DNA of 64,000 nt from Caballeronia sp. TF1N1. GTDB taxonomy: Bacteria > Pseudomonadota > Gammaproteobacteria > Burkholderiales > Burkholderiaceae. Shown here piece after piece: positions 15,782 to 24,017 of this stretch (positions are counted from its first letter, which is position 1; every line of letters starts with the position of its first letter). A model generated the notes under the pieces. The model was given only the letters and a program-made list of their open reading frames with translations, was not told the DNA's origin and did not search any database. Both the position numbers and the translations under genes were made by a program. The stretch lies in the NCBI RefSeq assembly GCF_022878925.1, contig NZ_CP084629.1, positions 558,001-622,000 of the forward strand, given 5' to 3'.

Positions 15782-17116
15782 ATGGCCCAGCCCCGCTACA
15801 AGACGCTCGTCGATTCCTTGGCCGCCGATATCCGCGCGGGCCGTTTGCGCCCAGGCACGCGCCTGCCCACGCATCGCCAGCTTGCGGCCACGAAGGGCCT
15901 CGCGCTCGTCACGGCGTCGCGCGTCTATGCGGAACTCGAAGCCATGGGCCTCGTGCGCGGCGAGACCGGGCGCGGCACTTTCGTGCGGGAAATCTCGCTG
16001 CCGCCGGGCCTGGGCGTCGATCAGCACGTGTTGGGATCGGACATGATCGATCTCAACTTTAATTATCCGTCGCTGCCGGGTCAGGCCGAGTTGCTGCGCA
16101 ACGCCTTGCGCCAGCTCGCCGCTTCGGGCGATCTCGAAAGTCTGCTTCGTTACCAGCCTCACGGTGGCCGTCCGCATGAACGGGCAATCGTGGCGCGACA
16201 TCTGAAGGCGCGCGGGCTTGCGGTGAGCGCGAACGAAGTGTCCATCGTCAACGGCGCGCAAGCGGGGCTCGCGGCGACCGTCGTGGGCTTGCTTCGTCCC
16301 GGCGATGTCGTCGCGGCCGATGCATTGACGTATCCCGGCTTCAAGGTACTGGCCGAGGCGCACGGGCTCGAACTCGCGCCGATTCCAACGGCCGGCTCCG
16401 GGCCTGATCTGGATGCGCTGGACCACTTATGCAGAAGGCGCCGCGTGCGGGCGGTCTACGCCATGCCCACGCTGCACAATCCGCTTGGCTGGGTGATGAG
16501 CGCGCATCGTCGCAAGCAACTCGTGGCGATTGCAAGAAAGCACGGGCTTTTGATCATCGAGGACGCCGCATACGCCTTCCTCGTCGACGATCCTCCCGCA
16601 CCGCTGGCCGTTCTCGCACCGGAGTCGACCGTCTATGTCTCCGGGCTTTCGAAGAGCGTCGCGACGGGCTTGCGCGTGGGTTTCGTGGTGGCATTCGCCG
16701 ACGCCATGAAAGCGATTGAACGCGCTATAAGAGCGACCACTTGGAACACGCCGGGCGTGATGACGGCAATTGCTTGCGAATGGCTCACCGATGGCACCGT
16801 GCGCCGGCTCGAAGCGGAGAAGCGTCGCGACGCGAAGCATCGCCAGGCAATGGCCGCCGACATCCTCGCGGGCATGCGATGCGTCCGTCATCCTGCGTCG
16901 TATTTCGTGTGGCTGCCGCTCGCGGAAGAGGTTCGCGCCGATCAGGTCGCAGCGTCACTCATGCGCGAGGGCATTTCGGTGGCAACCGCTGAACCTTATT
17001 CGGTTTCGCCGCATGTGCCGCATGCCATTCGGCTGGCGCTGGGTTCCGTCGAGCGCGATGTGCTGCGCGATTCGCTCGAGACAGTGAGGCGGGTGATCGG
17101 CGAGTACGCGTATTGA
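15782..17116 (+). CDS. MocR-type regulator: GntR DNA-binding domain fused to aminotransferase-like domain (PLP-dependent)
   Basis: A 444-residue regulator. Residues about 5-70 are a GntR winged helix (YKTLVDSLAADIRAGRLRPG, RLPTHRQLAATKGLALVTASR). The rest is a fold-type I aminotransferase domain with the PLP-lysine region STVYVSGLSKSVATGLRVGF and the NPLGWVMS motif. MocR proteins bind PLP or its adducts and regulate neighbouring genes. The ATG at 15782 gives the usual short lead-in to the HTH. Divergent orientation makes the DJ-1 protein its likely target. Confidence 0.9.
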   Translation: MAQPRYKTLVDSLAADIRAGRLRPGTRLPTHRQLAATKGLALVTASRVYAELEAMGLVRGETGRGTFVREISLPPGLGVDQHVLGSDMIDLNFNYPSLPGQAELLRNALRQLAASGDLESLLRYQPHGGRPHERAIVARHLKARGLAVSANEVSIVNGAQAGLAATVVGLLRPGDVVAADALTYPGFKVLAEAHGLELAPIPTAGSGPDLDALDHLCRRRRVRAVYAMPTLHNPLGWVMSAHRRKQLVAIARKHGLLIIEDAAYAFLVDDPPAPLAVLAPESTVYVSGLSKSVATGLRVGFVVAFADAMKAIERAIRATTWNTPGVMTAIACEWLTDGTVRRLEAEKRRDAKHRQAMAADILAGMRCVRHPASYFVWLPLAEEVRADQVAASLMREGISVATAEPYSVSPHVPHAIRLALGSVERDVLRDSLETVRRVIGEYAY

Positions 17117-17131
17117 AGATGCACCGGCGCG

Positions 17132-17974
17132 TCAGGGAAACTGCTTGACGTTGAGATCGAACGGCGGGGCATTGCGACTCTTGAGCAGATGCACGAACCT
17201 GTCCTGTGTCGCTCGCGCATGCGCGGGCAGATACTTCACGAGCGCCGCGCGGTCCTTGCGCTTCACGATATCGATGATCTTGTCGTGCTCACGCAAGTTC
17301 CTGTCGAACTGCAGGTCCTGCTCTTCGGGCGTCGATTCGGCTTCCATCTTGTAGAGATGCACCAAAAGCCGCCGGACATGGCGGTGCGTCGATTGCGCAA
17401 ACTCATAGAAAAAGCCATTGCCCACGGCCTGATTCATTCGCATGTGGAACTTCTCGTTGAGCGCGGTGATGTTCAGAAACGCGCGCGCCTGAACCTGCGT
17501 GACGTATTGCGTCTGAATCGTCGTCAGGTCTTCCGCCAGTCCCGGTTCGAACCGCATCATCTGCGCGAGGATATTCTCGGCTAGCTGATGCGCGACGAGA
17601 ATCTCGCCGATCTCCTCGAAGTCGAGCCGGCGCACGAAGGTCCCGCCGCGGTTGGGCACGATATTCACGAAGCCTTCCGCGACCAGCCTGTTGATGGCCT
17701 CGCGCGCAGGCGTGCGTCCGAGCATGAAGTCGTTCAGCAGCATGGGTTCGTCTATACGGCTGCCCGGCGAAATCGTCAGATCGATGATGCGCGAGCGAAT
17801 GGCGTTCACGGCCGAATCGGTTTGGCTCATCGAGCTTTCGGCGGCGACGGGTTCGGCTGCATCGAGTATCGATTGCGATGGATCGTCGGATGACACGAGC
17901 GCGGCTTTCGCCGACGTCTTGCGCGACACGGTTCTGCCGGCGGTCTTCGCGGCGGCGGTTTTCAGCTTCGGCAT
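17132..17974 (-). CDS. GntR-family regulator, FadR subfamily with FCD domain
   Basis: A 280-residue repressor-type protein. Residues 1-60 are an unusual Lys/Ala/Thr-rich basic extension (KLKTAAAKTAGRTVSRKTSA) before the winged helix (SAVNAIRSRIIDLTISPGS, GRTPAREAINRLVAEGFV, PNRGGTFVRRL). The C-terminal FCD effector domain has the metal/ligand histidines in NEKFHMRMNQAVGN, and HRHVRRLLVH plus EHDKIIDIVKRKD. Translation probably starts at the ATG at 17974. It is divergent from the D-glutamate cyclase-like gene across a region with two matching operator-like sites, so that operon is its probable target. Confidence 0.9.
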   Translation of the reverse strand: MPKLKTAAAKTAGRTVSRKTSAKAALVSSDDPSQSILDAAEPVAAESSMSQTDSAVNAIRSRIIDLTISPGSRIDEPMLLNDFMLGRTPAREAINRLVAEGFVNIVPNRGGTFVRRLDFEEIGEILVAHQLAENILAQMMRFEPGLAEDLTTIQTQYVTQVQARAFLNITALNEKFHMRMNQAVGNGFFYEFAQSTHRHVRRLLVHLYKMEAESTPEEQDLQFDRNLREHDKIIDIVKRKDRAALVKYLPAHARATQDRFVHLLKSRNAPPFDLNVKQFP

Positions 17975-18286
17975 AGTCTCTCGTTTTCCCGCCCTGGCGC
18001 AGGCGCTCAATTTCGTATATGCGAAGTATATAGGATGTCGGCTATGACGCCTTCGCCTTGCTCAATAACGCTCTTGCGCGCGTGAACAACTATTTTTTTG
18101 AAAAGTATACGCGACGTATATTCACATGCTAAGGTTGGGTCGTTGCTCATCGACGAGCAATTCGAAGCACCCGGCTTCTTCACTGACGACCCAGGTTCCA
18201 AACACATTCTGGCGCTGACCCGGAAGGACCCTGGCACGCCTGCGAACAGGCCGTTCGTGCACGACACACCAATAAAGGAGAACGAG
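17975..18286. promoter_or_regulatory. Divergent control region with two 17-bp GntR-type operator candidates
   Basis: A 312-bp gap. Two related 17-mers stand out: GTATATGCGAAGTATAT at 18015-18031 and GTATACGCGACGTATAT at 18105-18121, 15 of 17 positions identical, 90 bp apart. The second is nearly palindromic (GTATACG-CGA-CGTATAT). The first lies about 40 bp upstream of the GntR start and the second upstream of the D-glutamate cyclase operon. A frame in phase with the downstream gene stays open through part of this region, but the sites, base composition and Shine-Dalgarno placement argue it is not coding. Confidence 0.55.
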
Positions 18287-19231
18287 TTGAGCGACGCAAT
18301 AGAAGGAATCGAAACGCTCGTCGGCCAGAAAGTACGGCGCGACATCAGCCGTCTGGTCGCCTTCGCGAAGGGCAATCTGGCGCGCGCCGCCGCGAGCATT
18401 GCGGGACAACGTGAGCCGCATATCGGCATCGTCTGCGGATTTTTCGTGCGTCATGCCGAGCCGCCTTCGCCCGAAACGGACGGGCTCAACGGCATGGCGC
18501 AACTGGCTGCGGGTTTTGTCGAAGCGGGCATGCGCGTGACTGTCATTACCGATGCGCCTTGCGCCAAGGCCGCATGGGCCGTGACGCGCGTGTTGCCGGG
18601 CAAGGTCGCGCTCGAAGTGGTCGATGTCGACGACACCGCCGTGCGCGATCTGCGCAGGCGCCTCGAAACGGCGGAGCATCCGATTACGCATCTGATCGCC
18701 ATCGAACGTTGTTCGCTCGGCTCCGACGGGCGCGCGCATCGCGAGCATGGCTGGGATATCTCCGACGACACCGCCGCGCTCGACTACCTCTTCGCCGACG
18801 AAGGATGGCAGGCGCCGTGGAAGACCATCGGGATCGGCGACGGCGGCAATGAGATCGGCATGGGCGTGTTGCCGAAAGAGATCGTCGAAACAGACATCCC
18901 GAACGGGCCGCTCATCGCCGCGCGCACGCCGGCCGACTATCTGATCGTGTCTGGCGTCGCCAACTGGGGCGCGTATGGCTTGCTCGGCGCGGTCGCGGAG
19001 TTGAAGCCGGAGTTGGCACAGCCGCTTCTCGCGCATTTCAACGGCGCGTTCGAGAAGGAGGTGCTGGCGGCGGCCGTGGAGATCGGTCAGGCCATCGACG
19101 ATAGCCGCGTGGATCGTCCCGGCAAGCTGCAGATGACCATCGACCGGTTGCCGCTGGAAGACCACGTTGCGATCATCGACGGCATTCAGGCGCTCGTCGC
19201 GCGTTCGTCTTCGCCGGGCGTGGCGCGCTAG
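18287..19231 (+). CDS. D-glutamate cyclase-like protein (DUF4392 family)
   Basis: A 314-residue protein with the DUF4392/D-glutamate cyclase C-terminal signature IGIGDGGNEIGMG at residues 181-193, plus LIAIERCSLGSDGRAH (about 136-151) and CGFFVRHAEPPSPETDGLNG (about 50-69). Family members studied in animals convert D-glutamate to 5-oxo-D-proline. I take the TTG at 18287 as start because AGGAG ends 6 bp before it; in-frame upstream codons overlap operator-like DNA. It heads an operon with an Asp/Glu racemase-like protein and an amino-acid importer, which fits D-glutamate or a close analogue as substrate. Exact reaction in this bacterium is inferred. Confidence 0.82.
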   Translation: MSDAIEGIETLVGQKVRRDISRLVAFAKGNLARAAASIAGQREPHIGIVCGFFVRHAEPPSPETDGLNGMAQLAAGFVEAGMRVTVITDAPCAKAAWAVTRVLPGKVALEVVDVDDTAVRDLRRRLETAEHPITHLIAIERCSLGSDGRAHREHGWDISDDTAALDYLFADEGWQAPWKTIGIGDGGNEIGMGVLPKEIVETDIPNGPLIAARTPADYLIVSGVANWGAYGLLGAVAELKPELAQPLLAHFNGAFEKEVLAAAVEIGQAIDDSRVDRPGKLQMTIDRLPLEDHVAIIDGIQALVARSSSPGVAR

Positions 19232-19242
19232 GGGCTCGGGCC

Positions 19243-19905
19243 ATGAGACAGGATCTTTCGATCGTATTGCTGCATGCCACGCCGGTCGCGATGGAGCCTA
19301 TCCATCGCGCGTTCGCAGCGGACTGGCCCGAAGCGCGCTTGAGCAATCTGCTCGACGACGGTCTCACGGCCGCGCGCGCAGCGGACGAGCAACTCACGCC
19401 GGCGCTGATGCAGCGCTTCGTGAATCTCGTGCGCTATGGCTACGAAGCGGGCGCGGACGCGATTCTCGCGACCTGTTCGGCGTTTGGTCCGGCCATAGAG
19501 AAAGCGGATCGCGAGTTGCCGGTGCCGGTCTGCAAGCCGAACGACGCGATGTTTCAGGACGCGCTTGCCTGCGGCAGCCGTCTCGCGATGATCGCGACCT
19601 TCGCCCCGGCTGTGCCGACGATGGAAGCCGAGTTCGCCGAGGAAGCCGCGCGCATCAATCCGCAAGCGACGCTCGATACGTTCGTGGCCGCCGAAGCCAT
19701 GACGAAACTGCGTGCGGGCGATGCATCGGCACACAACGCGCTCGTGGCCCAGGAAGCCGCGAAGCTGCATGGCTACGACGCGATCCTGCTCGCGCATTTC
19801 TCCACTTCGCGTGCGCAGGCGCTGGTGACGGAAGCGGTGCGCGTTCCCGTGTTCGCCGCTCCGCAAAGCGCGGTGCGGCGGCTCAAAAGCCGCCTTGGTC
19901 TCTGA
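19243..19905 (+). CDS. Aspartate/glutamate racemase family protein
   Basis: A 220-residue member of the Asp/Glu/hydantoin racemase superfamily. The first catalytic-type cysteine is in AILATCSAFG (C78). At the matching place in the second half the sequence is ILLAHFSTSRA (H185), without the second cysteine that classical two-base racemases need. Cys97 and Cys110 lie elsewhere. The protein may therefore be a decarboxylase/isomerase-type relative or a one-base enzyme rather than a true racemase. It begins 11 bp after the cyclase gene, so the two are probably co-translated and act on the same compound. Confidence 0.78.
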   Translation: MRQDLSIVLLHATPVAMEPIHRAFAADWPEARLSNLLDDGLTAARAADEQLTPALMQRFVNLVRYGYEAGADAILATCSAFGPAIEKADRELPVPVCKPNDAMFQDALACGSRLAMIATFAPAVPTMEAEFAEEAARINPQATLDTFVAAEAMTKLRAGDASAHNALVAQEAAKLHGYDAILLAHFSTSRAQALVTEAVRVPVFAAPQSAVRRLKSRLGL

Positions 19906-19921
19906 GAGAAGGAGCTAACCG

Positions 19922-20626
19922 ATGATCCACGAGACAAGGCCGCTTACGCTCATGAGCACGCTGGCCGTGAAAGGCGCGCTCACGGAAAGCGTGCTGCCCG
20001 CCTTCGAGAGGCACCACGGCTTGGCCGTGAACGCGACGTTCGATCCCACCAACGTGCTGCTCGAACGCATCGTGCGTGGCGAGCGTGCGAGCGTGATGGT
20101 CGCGGTGACCTCCGCCATCGACGATCTCATCGCGCAACGTGTTCTGAGCCCGCGCGGGGCGCGTGCAATCGTGCGCACCGGGATAGGTGTGGCGGTCGCG
20201 AGCGATGCGTCTGTGCCGCCGCTTCGCACCGTCGACGAGTTGAAGCGCTGTCTGCTAGCGGCCAAGTCCGTTGCGTATTCGCGCAGCGGCGCGAGCGGCG
20301 TCTACTTCGCGACCTTGCTCGGGCGGCTCGGAATCGCGCAGCAGATCGACACGAACGCGACCGTCATCCCCAAGGGATTCACGGGCGAATGCGTGACGCG
20401 CGGCGATGCGGATGTGGCCATTCAACAACTCAGCGAACTTGCGATGGTGTCGGGCGTAAAGATCGCCGGTCCGCTGCCCGAGGAAGTGCAGTCGTACACG
20501 TGCTTCTCCATCGCCGCCTTCGCGGGTGCCGACGAAACGCCTGAAACCGAAGCCTTGCTCCTCGCACTCGATTCGCCCGCCGCACGCGATGCCTACGAGA
20601 AGTTCGGCCTCGAGTGTCTCGATTAA
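19922..20626 (+). CDS. Substrate-binding-like protein (ModA-type periplasmic-binding fold) without signal peptide
   Basis: A 234-residue protein with the type-2 periplasmic-binding fold seen in molybdate/sulfate binding proteins: TLMSTLAVKGALTESVLPAF at the start, SVAYSRSGASGVYFATLLG in the middle and the C-terminal FAGADETPETEALLLAL then SPAARDAYEKFGL. It has no signal peptide, so it should stay in the cytosol. GAAGGAG precedes the ATG. It sits 27 bp before the permease genes, whose own exported binding protein comes later in the operon (22782). A cytosolic ligand sensor or scavenger role is possible; nothing firmer can be said. Confidence 0.75.
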   Translation: MIHETRPLTLMSTLAVKGALTESVLPAFERHHGLAVNATFDPTNVLLERIVRGERASVMVAVTSAIDDLIAQRVLSPRGARAIVRTGIGVAVASDASVPPLRTVDELKRCLLAAKSVAYSRSGASGVYFATLLGRLGIAQQIDTNATVIPKGFTGECVTRGDADVAIQQLSELAMVSGVKIAGPLPEEVQSYTCFSIAAFAGADETPETEALLLALDSPAARDAYEKFGLECLD

Positions 20627-20653
20627 TTCAGCAGCCACAGCCTTCCGCCGGCC

Positions 20654-21346
20654 ATGAACTATCAATTCGATTTCAGCTTCCTGCAGCAGTACTGGGGCGA
20701 TCTGCTCTACGGCATCTGGCTGACGATACGCATGACCATCGTCGCGACCGTGCCAGGGTTCGCCTTGGGCGTGGCGCTCGCCGTGGGCCGTCTGCATGGC
20801 GGCGCCGGTCTTTCGCGTGCCATTCGCGCGTATGTCGAGGTGATCCGCAACACGCCGCTCGTGCTGCAAGTGTTCTGGATTTTCTTCGGGCTCGCGGCGA
20901 TCAAGCTGCACGTACCCGCGTTCGAGGCAGCCATTGCAGCGCTCGTGGTCAACGTCAGCGCCTACACGGCGGAGATCATGCGCGCGGGGCTGGAAGCGGT
21001 GCCGCAAGGCCAGATCGAAGCGGCGTCGTGTCTCGCGATGTCGCGGCGGCAAGTGTTGTGGCATGTCGAGATTCCGCAGGCGGTGGAGAAGATGTATCCC
21101 GCACTCGTGAGCCAGTTCATCCTGATGATGCTCGCCACTTCCATCATGTCGCAGATATCGGCGGAGGAACTCACGGGCATTGCCGATCTGATTCAGTCGA
21201 TCACGTTTCGTGGTTTCGAGGCGTACATGGTGATCGCGCTCGCTTATCTGGCGCTCGCCAGCGCGTTGCGCTGGGCGTTGCTTGCGGCAGGCGCGTTCAT
21301 GTTTCCGCGTCTGGGTCTTGCGGGTGCGCGCGGAGGACGTTCATGA
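20654..21346 (+). CDS. Amino-acid ABC transporter permease (first of pair)
   Basis: A 230-residue polar amino-acid permease with hydrophobic helices from residue 20 on, [20 protein letters not shown] near 55-75 and the EAA-type loop [18 protein letters not shown] followed by EIPQ. It pairs with the next gene (ATGA overlap, 21343-21346) to form the membrane channel of the second amino-acid importer of the window. Confidence 0.9.
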   Translation: MNYQFDFSFLQQYWGDLLYGIWLTIRMTIVATVPGFALGVALAVGRLHGGAGLSRAIRAYVEVIRNTPLVLQVFWIFFGLAAIKLHVPAFEAAIAALVVNVSAYTAEIMRAGLEAVPQGQIEAASCLAMSRRQVLWHVEIPQAVEKMYPALVSQFILMMLATSIMSQISAEELTGIADLIQSITFRGFEAYMVIALAYLALASALRWALLAAGAFMFPRLGLAGARGGRS

Positions 21347-22017
21347 TCTTCAACCTCACGGACGCCCAGCTCGCCTACATGCTCAAGGGCACGCTCGCCA
21401 CCGTCGAATTGTCGGTCGCGGGAGCGGTGGGTGGCGCGATCATCGGCTTGCCCGTGGCGCTCTTGCTCGTGTCGGGACGCGGCATTGCGTTGAGGCTCGG
21501 CCGCGCCTACGTCACCGTGATGCAGGGCATTCCGCTGCCTGTCGCGATGTTCGTCGTGTACTTCGGCATCGGGCTCTTCGGCTTCGACGTGTTGCCGGTC
21601 ATTGCCGCATCCGTCGCGCTCGCGGTCAACGCCGGCGCCTATCTCGCCGAGATATGGAAAGGCGCGATTCTCGCCGTGCCCGCCACGCAATGGGAAGCGG
21701 GAGAGTCGCTCGCGCTCTCGTATCTGCAGCGCATGGTGCACGTGATCCTCCCGCAAGCGCTGCGCATTTCGGTGCCACCGACAGTTGGCTTCGTCGTCGC
21801 GCTCATCAAGAACACGTCGTATGCGGTCGTCATCGGCATGAGCGAGCTGACCTACACGTCGCGCATGGTCAACAACACCACGTTCGAGCCGTTCGTCATC
21901 TTCACGCTCGCGGCTGGCGTGTATTTCATTCTCTGTTATCCCGTGGCGCGCATGAGTGTCCGGCTGGAACGCATGGGCCGCTTCGGTGCGAGACTCGGCA
22001 AGGATTCGACGCAATGA
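21343..22017 (+). CDS. Amino-acid ABC transporter permease (second of pair)
   Basis: A 224-residue permease with [20 protein letters not shown] and the coupling loop [19 protein letters not shown] followed by LPQALR. It starts inside the stop of the previous permease and its own stop overlaps the ATPase start (ATGA at 22014-22017), so the three subunits are translationally coupled. Confidence 0.9.
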   Translation: MIFNLTDAQLAYMLKGTLATVELSVAGAVGGAIIGLPVALLLVSGRGIALRLGRAYVTVMQGIPLPVAMFVVYFGIGLFGFDVLPVIAASVALAVNAGAYLAEIWKGAILAVPATQWEAGESLALSYLQRMVHVILPQALRISVPPTVGFVVALIKNTSYAVVIGMSELTYTSRMVNNTTFEPFVIFTLAAGVYFILCYPVARMSVRLERMGRFGARLGKDSTQ

Positions 22018-22742
22018 ACAACATCGTCACTTTCAAGGGCGTGCGCAAGGCTTACGGTTCGACCGAAGTGCTGAAGGGTATCGATCTCGATGTGCGCAAG
22101 GGCGAAGTCGTCGCGCTCATCGGCCGCTCGGGGTCCGGCAAGAGCACGGCGCTACGCTGCGTGAACGGCCTCGAACGCATCACTGGCGGAACGCTGGAAG
22201 TATGCGGGCACAAGCTCGGCGATACGGAAGTGGACCTGCGCGCATTGCGGCTCGACGTGGGCATCGTGTTCCAGAGCTACAACCTGTTTCCGCATCTGAC
22301 CGTCAAGCAGAACATCACGCTCGCGCCGCTCAAGGTGCGCCGTCTCGCGCGCGCCGCCGCTGAAGAACTCGCGGCACACGTGCTCGATCAGGTGGGACTC
22401 GGCGCGCGTGCATCGGCGTATCCGCATGAACTCTCGGGCGGTCAGCAGCAACGCGTGGCGATTGCGCGTTCGCTCGCCATGCAACCTGCCGTGATGCTGT
22501 TCGACGAAGTGACATCCGCGCTCGATCCCGAACTCACCGGCGAAGTGCTGCGCGTGATGGAACGGCTTGCGCGCGATGGCATGACCATGCTGATCGTCAC
22601 GCACGAGATGGCGTTTGCGCGTTCGGTCGCGCAGAAAGTGGTGTTTATGAACGACGGCGTGGTTTGGGAAGCGGGTAGCGGCGCGATGCTCGAAGCGCCC
22701 AGAACCGCCGAGCTTCAAGTTTTCGTAGGCAACGGGCTGTAA
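22014..22742 (+). CDS. Amino-acid ABC transporter ATP-binding protein
   Basis: A 242-residue GlnQ/HisP-type ATPase. Walker A is GRSGSGKST (about 37-45), the Q-loop is in [11 protein letters not shown], the signature is [16 protein letters not shown], and Walker B is [12 protein letters not shown] with the H-loop in [10 protein letters not shown]. It drives the two permeases encoded just upstream. The exported binding protein follows after a 39-bp gap. Confidence 0.93.
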   Translation: MNNIVTFKGVRKAYGSTEVLKGIDLDVRKGEVVALIGRSGSGKSTALRCVNGLERITGGTLEVCGHKLGDTEVDLRALRLDVGIVFQSYNLFPHLTVKQNITLAPLKVRRLARAAAEELAAHVLDQVGLGARASAYPHELSGGQQQRVAIARSLAMQPAVMLFDEVTSALDPELTGEVLRVMERLARDGMTMLIVTHEMAFARSVAQKVVFMNDGVVWEAGSGAMLEAPRTAELQVFVGNGL

Positions 22743-22781
22743 CCCTTTTACTCATCAAACTTTGAACCAGAGGCACGCGAA

Positions 22782-23585
22782 ATGAACCTGAAGCGCGGCT
22801 GGACCCGATTCCTTGCAATGACCTTGACCTTATGCGCGCTTAATAGCGCGGCCAGCGCCGACACGCTCGCCGACATCAAGTCGCGCGGCAGCATCAACGT
22901 GGGTATCGACTTCACGCATCCTCCTTACGGCATGATCGACGCGAACGCCGTGCAGACCGGCACCGACCTCGATATCGCGCGCCTGATTGCGAACGACCTC
23001 GGCGTGAAGCTGAATATCGTCCCCGTGAACGGACCCAACCGCATTCCGTTCTTGCTGACGGGCAAGGCGGATATCGTCGTTGCGTCGTTCTCCGTCACCG
23101 ATGAACGCAAGAAGGTGATCGGCTTCAGCCGCCCGTATGCCACCGAGCCGATCTTCGTCGTCGCGCCGGGCAAGAACACGCTGAAGGATGTCGAGAGTCT
23201 TGCCGGCAAGACGGTGGCTACGGCGCGCGGCACCACGGCCGATCTGGATCTCGTTGCGGCGATCAAGGACAAGGGCGTGAAGGACGTGAACATCGTCCGC
23301 TATCTGGACGAGGCCACCGAGCGTACGGCGGTGTCGTCGGGCCAGCAGAGCATCTTCGTGGCCGCGCTCGCCGATGCGCTTGCCGTCAAAGAGACGAGCC
23401 CCGCATCCAACTTCGAGTATCAGTTCCAGGTGGCCGAAGACCCGCTCGCCATCGGCCTCAAGCGAAACGATGCCGCCATGCAAGGCTGGCTCGATACGTG
23501 GGTTGCGAGCAATCTTCAGAACGGCAAGCTCAACGCGGTCTGGAAGAAGTATTTCGGAATCGATATTTCGCGCAGCGTTTATTAG
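22782..23585 (+). CDS. Amino-acid ABC transporter substrate-binding protein
   Basis: A 267-residue exported SBP_bac_3 protein. Residues 1-26 are a Sec signal peptide with a likely cut after SAASA, then DTLADIKSRGSINVGIDFTH. GTDLDIARLIANDLG and AVWKKYFGIDIS near the end are typical of binding proteins for polar amino acids. It completes the importer of the D-glutamate-cyclase operon. The ligand is not readable; acidic amino acids are suggested only by context. Confidence 0.9.
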   Translation: MNLKRGWTRFLAMTLTLCALNSAASADTLADIKSRGSINVGIDFTHPPYGMIDANAVQTGTDLDIARLIANDLGVKLNIVPVNGPNRIPFLLTGKADIVVASFSVTDERKKVIGFSRPYATEPIFVVAPGKNTLKDVESLAGKTVATARGTTADLDLVAAIKDKGVKDVNIVRYLDEATERTAVSSGQQSIFVAALADALAVKETSPASNFEYQFQVAEDPLAIGLKRNDAAMQGWLDTWVASNLQNGKLNAVWKKYFGIDISRSVY

Positions 23586-23597
23586 AAGGGCGGTGAC

Positions 23598-24017
23598 ATG
23601 AATTCATCGAATGCTTCCACCCTGCTCACGCCGGTACGGCTATTCGGCAATCTTGCGTTCGTAAGCGGACAGCTTCCGCGCGAGGCGGGCGAACTGAAGT
23701 ATCGCGGTAAGGTCGGCGAAGAGATTGCGATGCCCGACGCCGAAGCCGCGGCCGCGCTTTGCGCGCATGCGTGTCTCGCGGCGCTGGAGCGCGCGCTCGG
23801 CTCGCGCGAGAAGATCGCGGCCGTGCTCAAGTTGACCGGCTTCGTTGCCTGCTCGCCGGACTTCACGGCGCAGGGCAAGGTGATCGACGCGGCCTCGCGC
23901 GTACTCATCGACGCGCTGGGCAGCGAAGTCGGCGGCCACGCACGCAGCGCGATCGGCGTGCAGCAGCTTCCGCATGGCGCGCCGGTGGAAGTCGAGCTGA
24001 TCGTCGGACTGAAGTGA
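23598..24017 (+). CDS. RidA family protein, YjgH/atypical type
   Basis: A 139-residue RidA-fold protein, longer than canonical RidA. It has RLFGNLAFVSGQLPRE near the N-terminus, the conserved arginine in HARSAIGVQQLPHGAPVE near residue 115 and the glutamate in VEVEL. This pattern is closer to the larger RidA subfamilies than to the housekeeping imine deaminase. Its stop overlaps the next ATG (TGATG, 24015-24019). As in the first operon of the window, a RidA protein accompanies an amino-acid importer, which suggests imine or enamine chemistry downstream. Confidence 0.85.
   Translation: MNSSNASTLLTPVRLFGNLAFVSGQLPREAGELKYRGKVGEEIAMPDAEAAAALCAHACLAALERALGSREKIAAVLKLTGFVACSPDFTAQGKVIDAASRVLIDALGSEVGGHARSAIGVQQLPHGAPVEVELIVGLK

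Noticed and set aside
18098..18286. Longer version of the D-glutamate cyclase-like protein starting at TTG 18098
   Set aside because: The extension runs through the 17-bp operator candidate and is not needed; AGGAG before the TTG at 18287 marks a better start.
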